NCBI RefSeq assembly: GCF_025152745.1
Contig: NZ_CP104040.1
Coordinates: 4,599,501-4,663,500, forward strand
Source of the DNA: Rhizobium sp. WSM4643
GTDB lineage: Bacteria > Pseudomonadota > Alphaproteobacteria > Rhizobiales > Rhizobiaceae
DNA length: 64,000 nt
Direction: 5' to 3'
Part shown: piece by piece, positions 19,391 to 27,263 of the stretch
How the letters are laid out: every line of letters starts with the position of its first letter
Position numbering within the stretch: position 1 is the first letter of the stretch
Translations under genes and position numbers: made by a program
The notes under the pieces: model-generated
Database searches by the model: none
The model's input: only the letters and a program-made list of their open reading frames with translations
What the model was told of the DNA's origin: nothing

Positions 19391-19991
19391 TCCGGAAAGA
19401 CTGCCGGGCAAGAGCGACAACACCGGCATCTTCAAACACGCCGTCAACGGCGCGGTCATGATCGACGCCGAAGGTCTGGTCGGCGATGCGATCTGCAACC
19501 GCAAACACCATGGCGGCGTCGACCAGGCTGTTTATGTCGAGGGATCGCTGACACTCGACTGGTGGAGCAGCGAGCTGGGTCAACCTTACGAGGCCGGTAC
19601 TTTCGGCGAGAACATGGTGATATCGGATCTCGACAATCGCGACGTCGCTGTCGGTGACCGCTTCGTCGCCGGCGACCTCATCCTCGAAGTCACGTCATGC
19701 CGCATTCCCCGCGCCACCTTCGCAGCCCGGATGGCCGATCCGAAATTCGTCAAACGCTATACTGCCGCCGCTCGTCCCGGCATCTACTGCCGCGTCATCC
19801 GGGACGGCGTGGTCGAGCCCGGAATGCCGATGGAATACACGTCTTTTTCGGGAGACAGGATTACGATGCCGGAGCTAATGGAGACCTTCGGCCGAAGGCT
19901 TCAGGGGGCAGATCGGGCGCGATATCTCGCGGCCCCAATTCACTACAAGCTTAGGGCCATGCTGGAATCCCAAGCCGACGAAGCGCACTAG
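19365..19991 (+). CDS. MOSC-domain protein, 5' end altered by a 14-bp duplication
   Basis: A MOSC-domain protein of the YiiM type, related to the sulphur-carrier domain of molybdenum-cofactor sulphurases and to amidoxime/6-HAP detoxification proteins. Family segments: KHHGGVDQAVYVEG, TFGENMVISDLDNRDVAVGD and the Cys-bearing LEVTSCRIPRATFAARM. The natural ATG is at 19348 (MKILALCTGN), with GAAGGA upstream, but a tandem copy of TTGTGCACYGGCAA at 19363-19390 throws it out of frame; from that ATG the frame ends at 19461. The body could only be made from the GTG at 19365 or a nearby TTG, neither with a good ribosome-binding site. So it may be expressed poorly or be a fresh pseudogene. Confidence 0.8.
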   Translation: MHWQLCTGNPERLPGKSDNTGIFKHAVNGAVMIDAEGLVGDAICNRKHHGGVDQAVYVEGSLTLDWWSSELGQPYEAGTFGENMVISDLDNRDVAVGDRFVAGDLILEVTSCRIPRATFAARMADPKFVKRYTAAARPGIYCRVIRDGVVEPGMPMEYTSFSGDRITMPELMETFGRRLQGADRARYLAAPIHYKLRAMLESQADEAH

Positions 19992-20023
19992 ATCAGACTT
20001 TACACCTTGATATGTTGGCCGCC

Positions 20024-20347
20024 TCAGAATGGCAGCTTGAAGCCCGGTGGGATCGGCAGGCCTGCGGTCAGGGCCTTGGTCTTTTCGGCGGCCAGCGCCT
20101 CGGCTTTGTCCTTGGCGTCCTTGTGGGCGGCGACGATCAGGTCCTCGAGGATCTCGACATCGTCTTCCTTGAACAGCGACGGGTCGATCTTCAGGCTCTT
20201 CAGTTCGCCCTTGCCAGTGATGACGACGGCGACGAGGCCGCCGCCCGCCTTGCCTTCGGCCGTGAGCTCGGCGATCTCCGCCTGCATCTGCTCCATCTTG
20301 GCCTGCATTTCCTTGACTTTGCCCATCATGCCCATGATGTCGCGCAT
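20024..20347 (-). CDS. YbaB/EbfC nucleoid-associated protein
   Basis: A 107-residue YbaB/EbfC-family protein, a small dimeric DNA-binding nucleoid protein. The N-terminal Met/Lys/Gln-rich helix ([18 protein letters not shown]) and the core ([19 protein letters not shown]) are typical. The start ATG at 20347 gives the usual length. It lies 21 bases downstream of dnaX on the same strand, the standard dnaX-ybaB arrangement, and ahead of recR. Confidence 0.93.
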   Translation of the reverse strand: MRDIMGMMGKVKEMQAKMEQMQAEIAELTAEGKAGGGLVAVVITGKGELKSLKIDPSLFKEDDVEILEDLIVAAHKDAKDKAEALAAEKTKALTAGLPIPPGFKLPF

Positions 20348-20368
20348 CGTCTCGCTCCTTGTTGAAAC

Positions 20369-22246
20369 TTAGAATTCTATGTCGTCGCCCGGCAGGATGT
20401 CGCCTTCCTCGGATTCGGCGGCAGCCGGCGGCGTCGCCTCGCCTTCCTCTTCCGGTTCGGGCGCCCGCACACGTACGTCGATGATTTTTGCGCCGGGAAA
20501 ATGTGCCAGGATTGCCGCCACGTCAGGGTCCTGGCGGGCATCGATCACATTCTGTTCCCGGGTCCTGGCCTCCGCTTCCACAAGCGTCGGCTGGCCCTCG
20601 TCGCGGCTGAGACTGACGATCCAGTGGATGCCGGTCCATTCCTTCAATTTGACGGCAAGCTCGTTGAGCAGCGTCGTCGGTGCGCCCTCGCTCAGGCTGA
20701 CGTCGAGCCGGCCGGGCTCGATCCGCACAGGGCGCACGAAGGTCCGCACCATCGCCTTCAGCTTCGGATCGCGCTTCTCGGTGGCGAGATCGACGATATC
20801 GCTGACCGAATTGACCCGGACGAGCGGCTTCGGTGTTTCCGCCGGTTTCGGCTCAATCCGGCCGACAGGCATCGTCTCGGGCTGGCTGCTCGGCACGGCG
20901 CGCAGCATGGCCACCGGCGCCGAAGACGGCGGCTGGCTCGGTGCGGTTTCGGCTGCGCGCGCCGTGACACTGTTCTGATAGGAAACCCGTGTCCCGTTGC
21001 CGCCACCATTGCCGGACGGCGGAGCCGCGGGCCGCGGGCCGGCATTGTCGCCGGAAAATTCGGCAAGCCGGCGCGCCGCATCCTCGGGCGCGGGCAGATG
21101 CGCAGCATGCGCAAGCCGGATCAGCACCATTTCGGCCGCCCCTGCCGTTCGCGACGAGCCTTCCGTTTCCGGAATGCCCTTAAGCAGCATCTGCCAGATG
21201 CGCGACAGCGTCGTCACCGCAACGCCCTTGGCAAATTCCGCCGCCTTGGTGCGCTCGACCTCGCTCAGCGAAGGATCGTTTGCCGCATCCGGCACATATT
21301 TCAGCCGCGTCACCAGATGGGTGAAATCGGCAAGATCGGTCAGCACCACCACCGGATTGGCGCCGGCTTCGTACTGGTTCTGGAACTCGCCGAGGGCCGC
21401 GGCCACATCGCCCTTGACGATATGCTGGAAGAGATCGACGATCCGGGCGCGATCGGCAAGGCCGAGCATGCCGCGCACAGCTTCCGCCTGCACGACGCCT
21501 GCGCCATGGGCGATCGCCTGGTCGAGCAGCGACAGGCCGTCGCGCGCCGAGCCTTCGGCCGCACGCGCAATCATCGCCAGCGCGTCGGCTTCCGCCTCGA
21601 TGCCTTCCTTGGCCGCGATCGTCGTGAACAGCCCGACAAGATCGGAGGCGCTGATGCGGCGCAGGTCGAAGCGCTGGCAGCGCGACAGCACGGTGATCGG
21701 CACCTTGCGGATCTCGGTGGTGGCGAAGATGAACTTCACATGCTCCGGCGGCTCTTCCAGCGTCTTCAACAGGCCGTTGAAGGCCTGCGTCGACAGCATG
21801 TGCACTTCGTCGATGATATAGACTTTGTAGCGCGCCGAAACCGGGCGGTAGCGCACCTGCTCGATGATCTCGCGGATATCGTCGATACCGGTATGGGAGG
21901 CGGCATCCATCTCGATCACGTCGACATGCCGGCCTTCCATGATTGCCTGGCAGTGCTCGCCGGGCGTGCGAAGGTCGATCGTCGGCTTGTCGATCTCCGA
22001 CGTCTTGTAGTTCAGCGCCCGCGCCAGGATGCGCGCCGTCGTCGTCTTGCCGACGCCGCGCACGCCGGTCAGCATGTAGGCTTGCGCGATGCGGCCGGTC
22101 TCGAAGGCGTTGGTGAGGGTGCGGACCATCGGCTCCTGGCCGACCATCAAGTCCGTGAAATCCTTGGGGCGGTATTTGCGAGCCAGCACCCGGTATCCGG
22201 TGCCCGTCGAGGCGGCATCTTTTGATTGTCGCTCGGTGTCGCTCAT
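20369..22246 (-). CDS. dnaX: DNA polymerase III gamma/tau subunit
   Basis: A 625-residue clamp-loader subunit. The AAA+ domain is complete: Walker A GVRGVGKTTTA, Walker B-type IIDEVHML, sensor segment FATTEIRKVP and the SRC box in LSRCQRFD. Domain III and a Pro/Ala-rich tau linker follow, then a C-terminal tau region ending in DDIEF. In E. coli four cysteines between Walker A and B bind zinc; here the stretch TIDLRTPGEHCQAI keeps only one, so the zinc module seems lost. I start at the ATG at 22246 (MSDTERQSKD); the longer open frame runs through the SRP RNA gene. ybaB follows 21 bases downstream. Confidence 0.95.
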   Translation of the reverse strand: MSDTERQSKDAASTGTGYRVLARKYRPKDFTDLMVGQEPMVRTLTNAFETGRIAQAYMLTGVRGVGKTTTARILARALNYKTSEIDKPTIDLRTPGEHCQAIMEGRHVDVIEMDAASHTGIDDIREIIEQVRYRPVSARYKVYIIDEVHMLSTQAFNGLLKTLEEPPEHVKFIFATTEIRKVPITVLSRCQRFDLRRISASDLVGLFTTIAAKEGIEAEADALAMIARAAEGSARDGLSLLDQAIAHGAGVVQAEAVRGMLGLADRARIVDLFQHIVKGDVAAALGEFQNQYEAGANPVVVLTDLADFTHLVTRLKYVPDAANDPSLSEVERTKAAEFAKGVAVTTLSRIWQMLLKGIPETEGSSRTAGAAEMVLIRLAHAAHLPAPEDAARRLAEFSGDNAGPRPAAPPSGNGGGNGTRVSYQNSVTARAAETAPSQPPSSAPVAMLRAVPSSQPETMPVGRIEPKPAETPKPLVRVNSVSDIVDLATEKRDPKLKAMVRTFVRPVRIEPGRLDVSLSEGAPTTLLNELAVKLKEWTGIHWIVSLSRDEGQPTLVEAEARTREQNVIDARQDPDVAAILAHFPGAKIIDVRVRAPEPEEEGEATPPAAAESEEGDILPGDDIEF

Positions 22247-22289
22247 CGCCCTGCTTGTCGCCCGGATCGTCGGGCACTTCGTGGAGAGA

Positions 22290-22388
22290 AGGTGGGAGGC
22301 TGGCACGATGACCCGTGCCGGGCTCGTTAGGGCTGCTTCCTTCCGGACCTGACCCGGTTGGCGAGTGGCTCGTCCACCACCAACCTCC
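22290..22388 (-). ncRNA. ffs: Signal recognition particle RNA (4.5S, small bacterial type)
   Basis: The minus strand carries the universal SRP domain IV core GGTCAGGTCCGGAAGGAAGC with the GGAA tetraloop, flanked by complementary arms that close into a single long hairpin of about 97 nt (5' side around GGGAGGTTGGTGG, 3' side around CCAGCCTCCCACC). This is the Ffh-binding RNA for co-translational membrane targeting. It lies just upstream of dnaX, its usual place in many alphaproteobacteria. The ends are estimated from the hairpin. Confidence 0.93.
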
Positions 22389-22396
22389 CGGATGCA

Positions 22397-22425
22397 CATA
22401 TCGGCAATATCGTCATCAAAAGCAA
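22397..22425 (-). promoter_or_regulatory. Candidate promoter of ffs
   Basis: On the minus strand TTGCTT (22420-22425), 17-base spacer, GATATG (22397-22402). This puts the start within a few bases of the predicted SRP RNA 5' end. Confidence 0.55.
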
Positions 22426-22477
22426 GCCAACATGCAAAAAAACTGCTAGTCGTTGGAAAACATGAGGAGAATGCCCT

Positions 22478-22888
22478 TTGAAAGGTTTCGTGCTCGACCC
22501 CCGGCTGGAAAACGACAGCGTCAGCATCATGGTCACCGGTCTCTGCGATCTGAGATTGTCGAGGGATGCCCGCTGGCCGTGGCTCATACTCGTGCCGCGC
22601 CGGGCCGATATCACCGAAATCTTCGAGCTGACGCCGCTCGACCAGGTGCTGCTGGCCTTTGAGACGGAGCTGGTCGCCAAGGCGCTGAAGGAGATCACCG
22701 GCGCGACAAAAATCAATGTCGGGGCTCTTGGCAATATCGTCCGTCAGCTTCATGTTCATGTGATTGCCCGCTTCGAAGGCGATGCGAACTGGCCGGGTCC
22801 CATCTGGGGCTTCGGGCACGCGGAGCCCTACGAGGACGGAAAGAGCGACGAATTTACAGCGAAGCTGCGGGAAGCCCTTTCATCATGA
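22478..22888 (+). CDS. HIT-family hydrolase
   Basis: A 136-residue histidine-triad protein. The His-x-His-x motif is in RQLHVHVIARF, in the QLHxHVIAR form common in alphaproteobacteria, with the catalytic His centrally placed. HIT enzymes split nucleoside 5'-monophosphates from small leaving groups; the substrate here is unknown. ATG at 22478 (MKGFVLDPRLEND). The stop overlaps the nudC start by four bases (ATGA), so the two are translationally coupled, fitting a shared role in nucleotide clean-up. Confidence 0.9.
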   Translation: MKGFVLDPRLENDSVSIMVTGLCDLRLSRDARWPWLILVPRRADITEIFELTPLDQVLLAFETELVAKALKEITGATKINVGALGNIVRQLHVHVIARFEGDANWPGPIWGFGHAEPYEDGKSDEFTAKLREALSS

Positions 22889-23844
22889 GTCATTCGCTTT
22901 TCGATTCGGATGTGCCGCATCCGGAACCCAGCAATCTCACGGCCTTTGCCGCCAACGACCTCAATCGCGATTCCGAGCATCGCGACGAACAATCCGTCGA
23001 AAAGGCGCTGGCCAAGGAAGGTACCCATATCTTCGCCTTCGCCAGGGATAGGCTGGTGCTGAAGCATGACGCCCAGGTGCTCGATCCGCTCTTTGCCCGC
23101 TATGAACTGCAGGAATTGCAGCCGGACTGGGACGAAACCATACTTCTTGGCTACCGCAAGACCGGCGAGCCGCGCCTTGCCGTTCCCGTCGGCATCGACG
23201 CCGACGATCTCACCAGCCACTACAAGCCTGCAGACGGCCGCACGCTGTTTCGCGAAATGCTGATCGACGAGGTGTTGCTCGGCGAATTCGCCCAGGCCGC
23301 AAGCCTGATCCGCTGGAACGGCGATAACCGCTTCTGCGGCCGCTGCGGCTCGGCGATGGAGATCCACATCGGCGGCTACAAGCGCGTCTGCACCGCCTGC
23401 GAACACGTGATCTTCCCCCGCACCGACCCCGTCGTCATCATGCTGACGGTTGACGAGCAGCGCGACCTCTGCCTGCTCGGCCGCAGTCCGCATTTCGCGC
23501 CCGGCATGTATTCCTGTCTGGCCGGCTTCGTCGAGCCCGGCGAGACCATCGAGAACGCCGTGCGCCGCGAAACGCTGGAGGAATCGGGCATCCGCACCGG
23601 CCGCATCCGCTATCACGCCTCGCAGCCCTGGCCGATGCCGCATTCCTTGATGATCGGCTGTTACGCCGAGGCGAAATCGACCGAGATCAGCCGCGACGAG
23701 ACGGAACTGGAGGATTGCCGCTGGTTCACCCGCCAGGAAACGATCGAGATGCTGGAACGCCCGAGCGCAACAGGCAAGGCCTCGCCGCCGAAAGGGGCGA
23801 TCGCCCACCGCCTGATGCGCGACTGGGTGGAGTGGAAGCGGTAG
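22885..23844 (+). CDS. nudC: NudC, NAD(H) pyrophosphatase / deNADding enzyme
   Basis: A 319-residue Nudix hydrolase that splits NADH and removes NAD caps from RNA. It has a zinc-ribbon with CGRCGS and a second Cys pair in CTACEH, then the Nudix box GFVEPGETIENAVRRETLEESGI. The NudC-specific SQPWPMPHSLMI segment follows it. The N-terminal domain is the usual NUDIX-like beta region. Start overlaps the HIT gene by four bases. Confidence 0.95.
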   Translation: MSHSLFDSDVPHPEPSNLTAFAANDLNRDSEHRDEQSVEKALAKEGTHIFAFARDRLVLKHDAQVLDPLFARYELQELQPDWDETILLGYRKTGEPRLAVPVGIDADDLTSHYKPADGRTLFREMLIDEVLLGEFAQAASLIRWNGDNRFCGRCGSAMEIHIGGYKRVCTACEHVIFPRTDPVVIMLTVDEQRDLCLLGRSPHFAPGMYSCLAGFVEPGETIENAVRRETLEESGIRTGRIRYHASQPWPMPHSLMIGCYAEAKSTEISRDETELEDCRWFTRQETIEMLERPSATGKASPPKGAIAHRLMRDWVEWKR

Positions 23845-23848
23845 CGTC

Positions 23849-24544
23849 ATGCCGGTCGCCCGCTCCGAACGGCTGCTGACGCTGCTCCAGACGCTCCGGC
23901 GTTACCGGCGACCGGTGACTGGAACCGTGCTTGCCCAGGAGACCGGCGTCAGCCTGCGCACGCTCTATCGCGATATTGCCAGCCTGCAGGCCCAGGGCGC
24001 GATGATTGAAGGCGAAGCCGGCATCGGTTACGTGTTGAAGCCCGGCTTCATGCTGCCGCCGATGATGTTTTCCGAAGAAGAGCTCGAGGCATTGGTGCTC
24101 GGCTCGCGTTGGGTGGCCCGCGCCGCCGAGCCGCGCCTTGCCGGCGCCGGCGCCGACGCACTGGCCAAGATTGCCGCCGTGCTGCCGGCCGATATGCGCG
24201 AGATGATCGATTCGGCCGCGCTGTTCGTCGGTCCCAAACGCCGGGACGAGGACAAGGCTGATGTTTCGGCCATCCGCAAAGCGATCCGCCTGGAGCGTAT
24301 CCTCGAGCTGCATTATGGTGACGAGCAGGGTCGGATCTCGCGCCGCCGCGTCTGGCCTTTCGCGCTCGGTTATTTCGAACATGTGCGGGTCGTCATGGCC
24401 TGGTGCGAACTGCGCCAGGATTTTCGCCATTTCCGTACCGACCGCATCATCGACATGGCGTTGCATGAGGGGCGTTATCCGCGCCGCCGCACGGTGCTCC
24501 TCAAGGAGTGGCGCGAGACGCAGGACGTGCCGATCGAGAGCTGA
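23849..24544 (+). CDS. YafY-type transcriptional regulator (HTH plus WYL)
   Basis: A 231-residue regulator with an N-terminal winged helix-turn-helix (LLTLLQTLRRYRRPVTGTVLAQETGVSLRTLYRDIASLQ) and a C-terminal WYL domain (RLERILELHYGDEQG...RRVWPFALGYFEHVRVVMAWCE). WYL regulators usually sense a small ligand or nucleic acid. It starts 4 bases after nudC (ATG at 23849), so it may be in the nudC transcript. Directly downstream, two genes each follow a copy of a 23-bp palindrome (24548-24570, 24948-24970), which I propose as its operator. Confidence 0.87.
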   Translation: MPVARSERLLTLLQTLRRYRRPVTGTVLAQETGVSLRTLYRDIASLQAQGAMIEGEAGIGYVLKPGFMLPPMMFSEEELEALVLGSRWVARAAEPRLAGAGADALAKIAAVLPADMREMIDSAALFVGPKRRDEDKADVSAIRKAIRLERILELHYGDEQGRISRRRVWPFALGYFEHVRVVMAWCELRQDFRHFRTDRIIDMALHEGRYPRRRTVLLKEWRETQDVPIES

Positions 24545-24547
24545 ACA

Positions 24548-24570
24548 CTGCTGCCATAAACTGTCAGCAG
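24548..24570. promoter_or_regulatory. Operator-like palindrome, copy 1
   Basis: CTGCTGCCA-TAAAC-TGTCAGCAG: an inverted repeat (CTGCTGNCA / TGNCAGCAG) 46 bases before the small DUF1127-like gene and just after the WYL regulator gene. An almost identical copy lies exactly 400 bases downstream. Confidence 0.7.
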
Positions 24571-24616
24571 CAAGTGTTATTGTCAGTACCAATCCAACAG
24601 GAAAGGAGTACTGATC

Positions 24617-24877
24617 ATGGTAACGCCTCCAGCCATTCATTTCGCGAACGACCGTTTTACGGGCGAGTCCTTTGCCGATGTCATTTCGGCCGAGACTTTT
24701 GCCGATGTCCGCCAGTCGGCACGCTCCGGCCTGCTGCTCCTGATCATGGGTGTTTTCCGCTTTCCCAGTGGAAACCGCACGAGCCTCGACCTTGAAGCAA
24801 CCCCGGACTACCTGAAGCGCGATCTCGGCTTCATGGATGGACGCGACCCGCATTGCGAGGACCGTTTCCCGCTTTAG
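24617..24877 (+). CDS. Small DUF1127-like protein
   Basis: An 86-residue protein of unknown function. The C-terminal DYLKRDLGFMDGR segment resembles the L-x-R-D-I/L-G motif of DUF1127 proteins, which are small Arg-rich proteins, some of them RNA-binding, in alphaproteobacteria; here the region is less basic than usual. The start at 24617 has a good ribosome-binding site (AAAGGAG, 10 bases upstream). It follows an operator-like palindrome and is followed by a VOC-family gene with the same palindrome, so both may answer to the adjacent WYL regulator. Confidence 0.7.
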   Translation: MVTPPAIHFANDRFTGESFADVISAETFADVRQSARSGLLLLIMGVFRFPSGNRTSLDLEATPDYLKRDLGFMDGRDPHCEDRFPL

Positions 24878-24947
24878 GCCGCCACTATCCTTATCAACAT
24901 TCCGCCCGACGAGAACGGGGCGCTGCGATCGCTGCGCCCTTTGCACC

Positions 24948-24970
24948 CTGCTGCCATTAACTGTCAGCAG
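24948..24970. promoter_or_regulatory. Operator-like palindrome, copy 2
   Basis: CTGCTGCCA-TTAAC-TGTCAGCAG, differing from copy 1 by one base in the spacer. It lies 44 bases before the VOC-family gene, nearly the same distance as copy 1 from its gene. Confidence 0.7.
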
Positions 24971-25013
24971 ATGATTTCGTCCGGCCCCATTCTGCAACAA
25001 CGGGAGAACCGAA

Positions 25014-25382
25014 ATGACCAGCCCCAATCTCATCATTCTTTACGTCAAGGACCCGGGTGAAAGCGCCAGTTTCTACCGGAACCTGCTCAATCGCGAGCCG
25101 GCCGTGGAGGCGCCGAATTTCGTCGCTTTTCCGCTTGAAGGCGGCTTCACCCTCGGTCTCTGGCGGCGCAGCAAGGTCGAGCCGCAGCCCTCCGCCATCG
25201 GCAATCGCGGCGAAATGGCCTTCATGGTCGAAGGAGAAAATGCCGTCGCCAAACATTATGAAGACTGGCGCCAGCGTGGTCTGCCGATCGCCCAGGAACT
25301 GACCGACCTGGATTTTGGCCCGACCTTCGTCGTGCTCGACCCGGACGGGCATCGGCTGCGTGTCTGTGAGCCGGATAAATAA
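25014..25382 (+). CDS. VOC-family (glyoxalase/bleomycin-resistance-like) protein
   Basis: A 122-residue vicinal-oxygen-chelate fold protein with paired beta-alpha-beta-beta-beta modules (LIILYVKDPGESASFYRNLL at the start, GPTFVVLDPDGHRLRVCEPD at the end). Such proteins bind metal or small ligands; which activity applies is not evident. It has a ribosome-binding site (GGGAGAA) and an operator-like palindrome in its upstream region, identical in type to that before the DUF1127-like gene. That makes it a likely target of the WYL regulator 0.5 kb upstream. Confidence 0.87.
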   Translation: MTSPNLIILYVKDPGESASFYRNLLNREPAVEAPNFVAFPLEGGFTLGLWRRSKVEPQPSAIGNRGEMAFMVEGENAVAKHYEDWRQRGLPIAQELTDLDFGPTFVVLDPDGHRLRVCEPDK

Positions 25383-25401
25383 TTCAGGCGGGGCTTGCCT
25401 T

Positions 25402-25492
25402 GGAGCATGATGCCGAAAAGTGTCAGCGGTTTTCGGACAACATCATGCTCTAACTATTTAATTTAGAACAGGATGACTTCGTCCTGTTCTAA
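25402..25492. repeat. Two adjacent palindromes (repeat related to RIME modules)
   Basis: First hairpin: GAGCATGATG...CATCATGCTC at 25403-25450, whose interior (CCGAAAAGTG...AGCGGTTTTCGG) echoes the AAAAGTG...CAGCGGTTTT module of copy 1 at 3.5 kb. Second hairpin: TTTAGAACAGGA / TCCTGTTCTAAA at about 25462-25493, which covers the pheA stop codon. It may act as a bidirectional transcript end between the convergent VOC and pheA genes. Confidence 0.7.
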
Positions 25493-26343
25493 AGCAGGCC
25501 TCGCATCGCATGTCCCTTGTAGACGCCGAGGATGCGGACTTTCTCGGAGAAGAACCGCAGTTCCTCCAACGCCCGGCGCACGTTCGGGTCGTTCGGATGG
25601 CCTTCGATATCGGCGTAAAACTGCGTCGCCACGAATTTTCCGCCGAGCTGGTAGCTCTCCAGCTTCGTCATGTTGATGTTGTTGGTGGCAAAACCGCCGA
25701 GCGCTTTGTAAAGAGCGGCCGGGATGTTACGGACGTTGAAGACGAAGGTGGTGACGAGCTTTTCTTCCGCCGAATTCCGTTGCGCCCATTCCTCGTCGCG
25801 GGACAGGACGACGAAACGGGTCACATTGTTTTCCGAATCCTCGACATTTTCGGCGATGATCTCGAGCCCGTAGAGATCGGCGGCAAGACGCGGCGCCAAG
25901 GCGGCCATCGAGCGGTCGCCGGTTTCCTTCACCAGCTTTGCTGCCCCTGCCGTATCGCCGGCGATCACCGGCTTCCAGCCATTGGCGCGAACGATCTTGC
26001 GGCATTGGCCGAGCGCGTGGATATGGCTGTGCACCGTACGGATCTCGTCCTTGGTGACACCGGGCAGCACCATCAGCTGGAAGCGGATCGGCATGAAATA
26101 TTCGCCGATGATATGCAGCCGCGACTCCGGCAGCAGATGGTGGATATCGGCGACGCGCCCGGCAATCGTGTTCTCGATCGGGATCATCGCGATATCGGCG
26201 TCGCCGTTGTCGACCGCCGTGAACGCATCCTCGAAGGTCTGGCAGGGCAGCGGCTCCATGGTCGGAAACATGTCGCGGCTCGCCATGTCGGAATTGGCGC
26301 CGAATTCGCCCTGGAAGGCGATCCTGTTGGTCTTGATGTTCAT
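25489..26343 (-). CDS. pheA: Prephenate dehydratase
   Basis: A 284-residue monofunctional prephenate dehydratase that makes phenylpyruvate for phenylalanine synthesis. The catalytic domain (AFQGEFGANSDMASRD, IPIENTIAGRVADIHHLL, and the NVTRFVVLSRDEE segment with the Thr-Arg-Phe motif) is followed by a C-terminal ACT domain (FVFNVRNIPAALYKALGGFATNNINMTKLES) for feedback control by Phe. No chorismate mutase domain is fused. I start at the ATG at 26343 (MNIKTNRIAFQG); the upstream open frame overlaps kdsB. It lies 10 bases downstream of kdsB on the same strand. Confidence 0.95.
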   Translation of the reverse strand: MNIKTNRIAFQGEFGANSDMASRDMFPTMEPLPCQTFEDAFTAVDNGDADIAMIPIENTIAGRVADIHHLLPESRLHIIGEYFMPIRFQLMVLPGVTKDEIRTVHSHIHALGQCRKIVRANGWKPVIAGDTAGAAKLVKETGDRSMAALAPRLAADLYGLEIIAENVEDSENNVTRFVVLSRDEEWAQRNSAEEKLVTTFVFNVRNIPAALYKALGGFATNNINMTKLESYQLGGKFVATQFYADIEGHPNDPNVRRALEELRFFSEKVRILGVYKGHAMRGLL

Positions 26344-26353
26344 GATGGTTCCG

Positions 26354-27109
26354 TCAGTTCGACTTTGCGGAGAGGATGCGCCGCGCTTTTTCGAGGTCGG
26401 CGGGAGTATCGACACCGAGCGGAACCGTGTCAACGATCTCGGCGTCGATGCGCATGCCGGCTTCCAGCGCCCGCAATTGCTCCAGCGATTCGCGCTTTTC
26501 GAGCGTCGAGGGGCCGAGCGAGACGAACCGTTCGAGCGCCGCCCGCCGATAGGCATAAAGGCCGATATGGTGGTAGAGCGGTCCCTTGCCGTAAGGGGCG
26601 GTTGCGCGCGTGAAGTAGAGCGCATGCAGTCGGGTGTCGGAAATCGGCGAACCGACGATCTTGACGATATGCGGCGCCGTCCTGTCCTCCTCATTGTCGA
26701 TTTCGGTCGTCAGCGTCCCGATATCGACCGCCTCGTTCTCGAGAGGGCGCAACGCCGCGCGCACCGTTTCCGGATCGATCGTCGGCAGATCGCCCTGGAC
26801 GTTGACGATGAACTTCGCCTTTCCGTCCGGATCGACTTTCGTCAGCGCCTCAAAGATCCGATCGGAACCCGATTGGTGATCCGTGCGGGTCATGACGACT
26901 TCGAAGCCGGCGGCGGCTACCGCATCGAATACTCGGGCGTCGTCGACGGCGACGACGACGCGGCCGATGGCTGCCTCCCTGGCGCGCAGCGCCACCTGGA
27001 CGATCATCGGCAGGCCGCAAATATCGGCCAGTGGCTTGCCCGGAAGCCGTGTGGAGGCCATGCGCGCCGGGATCAATACGAGCACGCCGTCTAAATTTGA
27101 ATCACTCAT
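26354..27109 (-). CDS. kdsB: 3-deoxy-manno-octulosonate cytidylyltransferase (CMP-KDO synthetase)
   Basis: A 251-residue enzyme that activates KDO with CTP for lipopolysaccharide inner-core synthesis. The N-terminal signature [20 protein letters not shown] and the downstream [11 protein letters not shown] and [10 protein letters not shown] segments are typical. Start ATG at 27109. It is upstream of pheA by 10 bases, an alphaproteobacterial pairing, and divergent from the cycM-like gene. Confidence 0.95.
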   Translation of the reverse strand: MSDSNLDGVLVLIPARMASTRLPGKPLADICGLPMIVQVALRAREAAIGRVVVAVDDARVFDAVAAAGFEVVMTRTDHQSGSDRIFEALTKVDPDGKAKFIVNVQGDLPTIDPETVRAALRPLENEAVDIGTLTTEIDNEEDRTAPHIVKIVGSPISDTRLHALYFTRATAPYGKGPLYHHIGLYAYRRAALERFVSLGPSTLEKRESLEQLRALEAGMRIDAEIVDTVPLGVDTPADLEKARRILSAKSN

Positions 27110-27263
27110 TGTTCGGGCCTTCTATTCCGGGCTGGAAAGTGTCAAAAAGTCTCACGCACAAGACCATTTAGACAGTTGCAACGAACAACCAAAAGACATA
27201 GGTTCCGCGCGATTTCAAGATGGTCCGGTTTATGGTCTGCCGGCTGCAAGGGGAGCATTGCAG

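Noticed and set aside
20501..22225. Long plus-strand open frame (574 codons) opposite dnaX
   Set aside because: Arg/His/Gln-rich shadow of dnaX, without a ribosome-binding site or family features.
24578..24590. Third partial operator (GTTATTGTCAGTACC) after the first WYL palindrome
   Set aside because: Only the TGTCAG core matches half of the palindrome. A single 6-base half-site is expected by chance.
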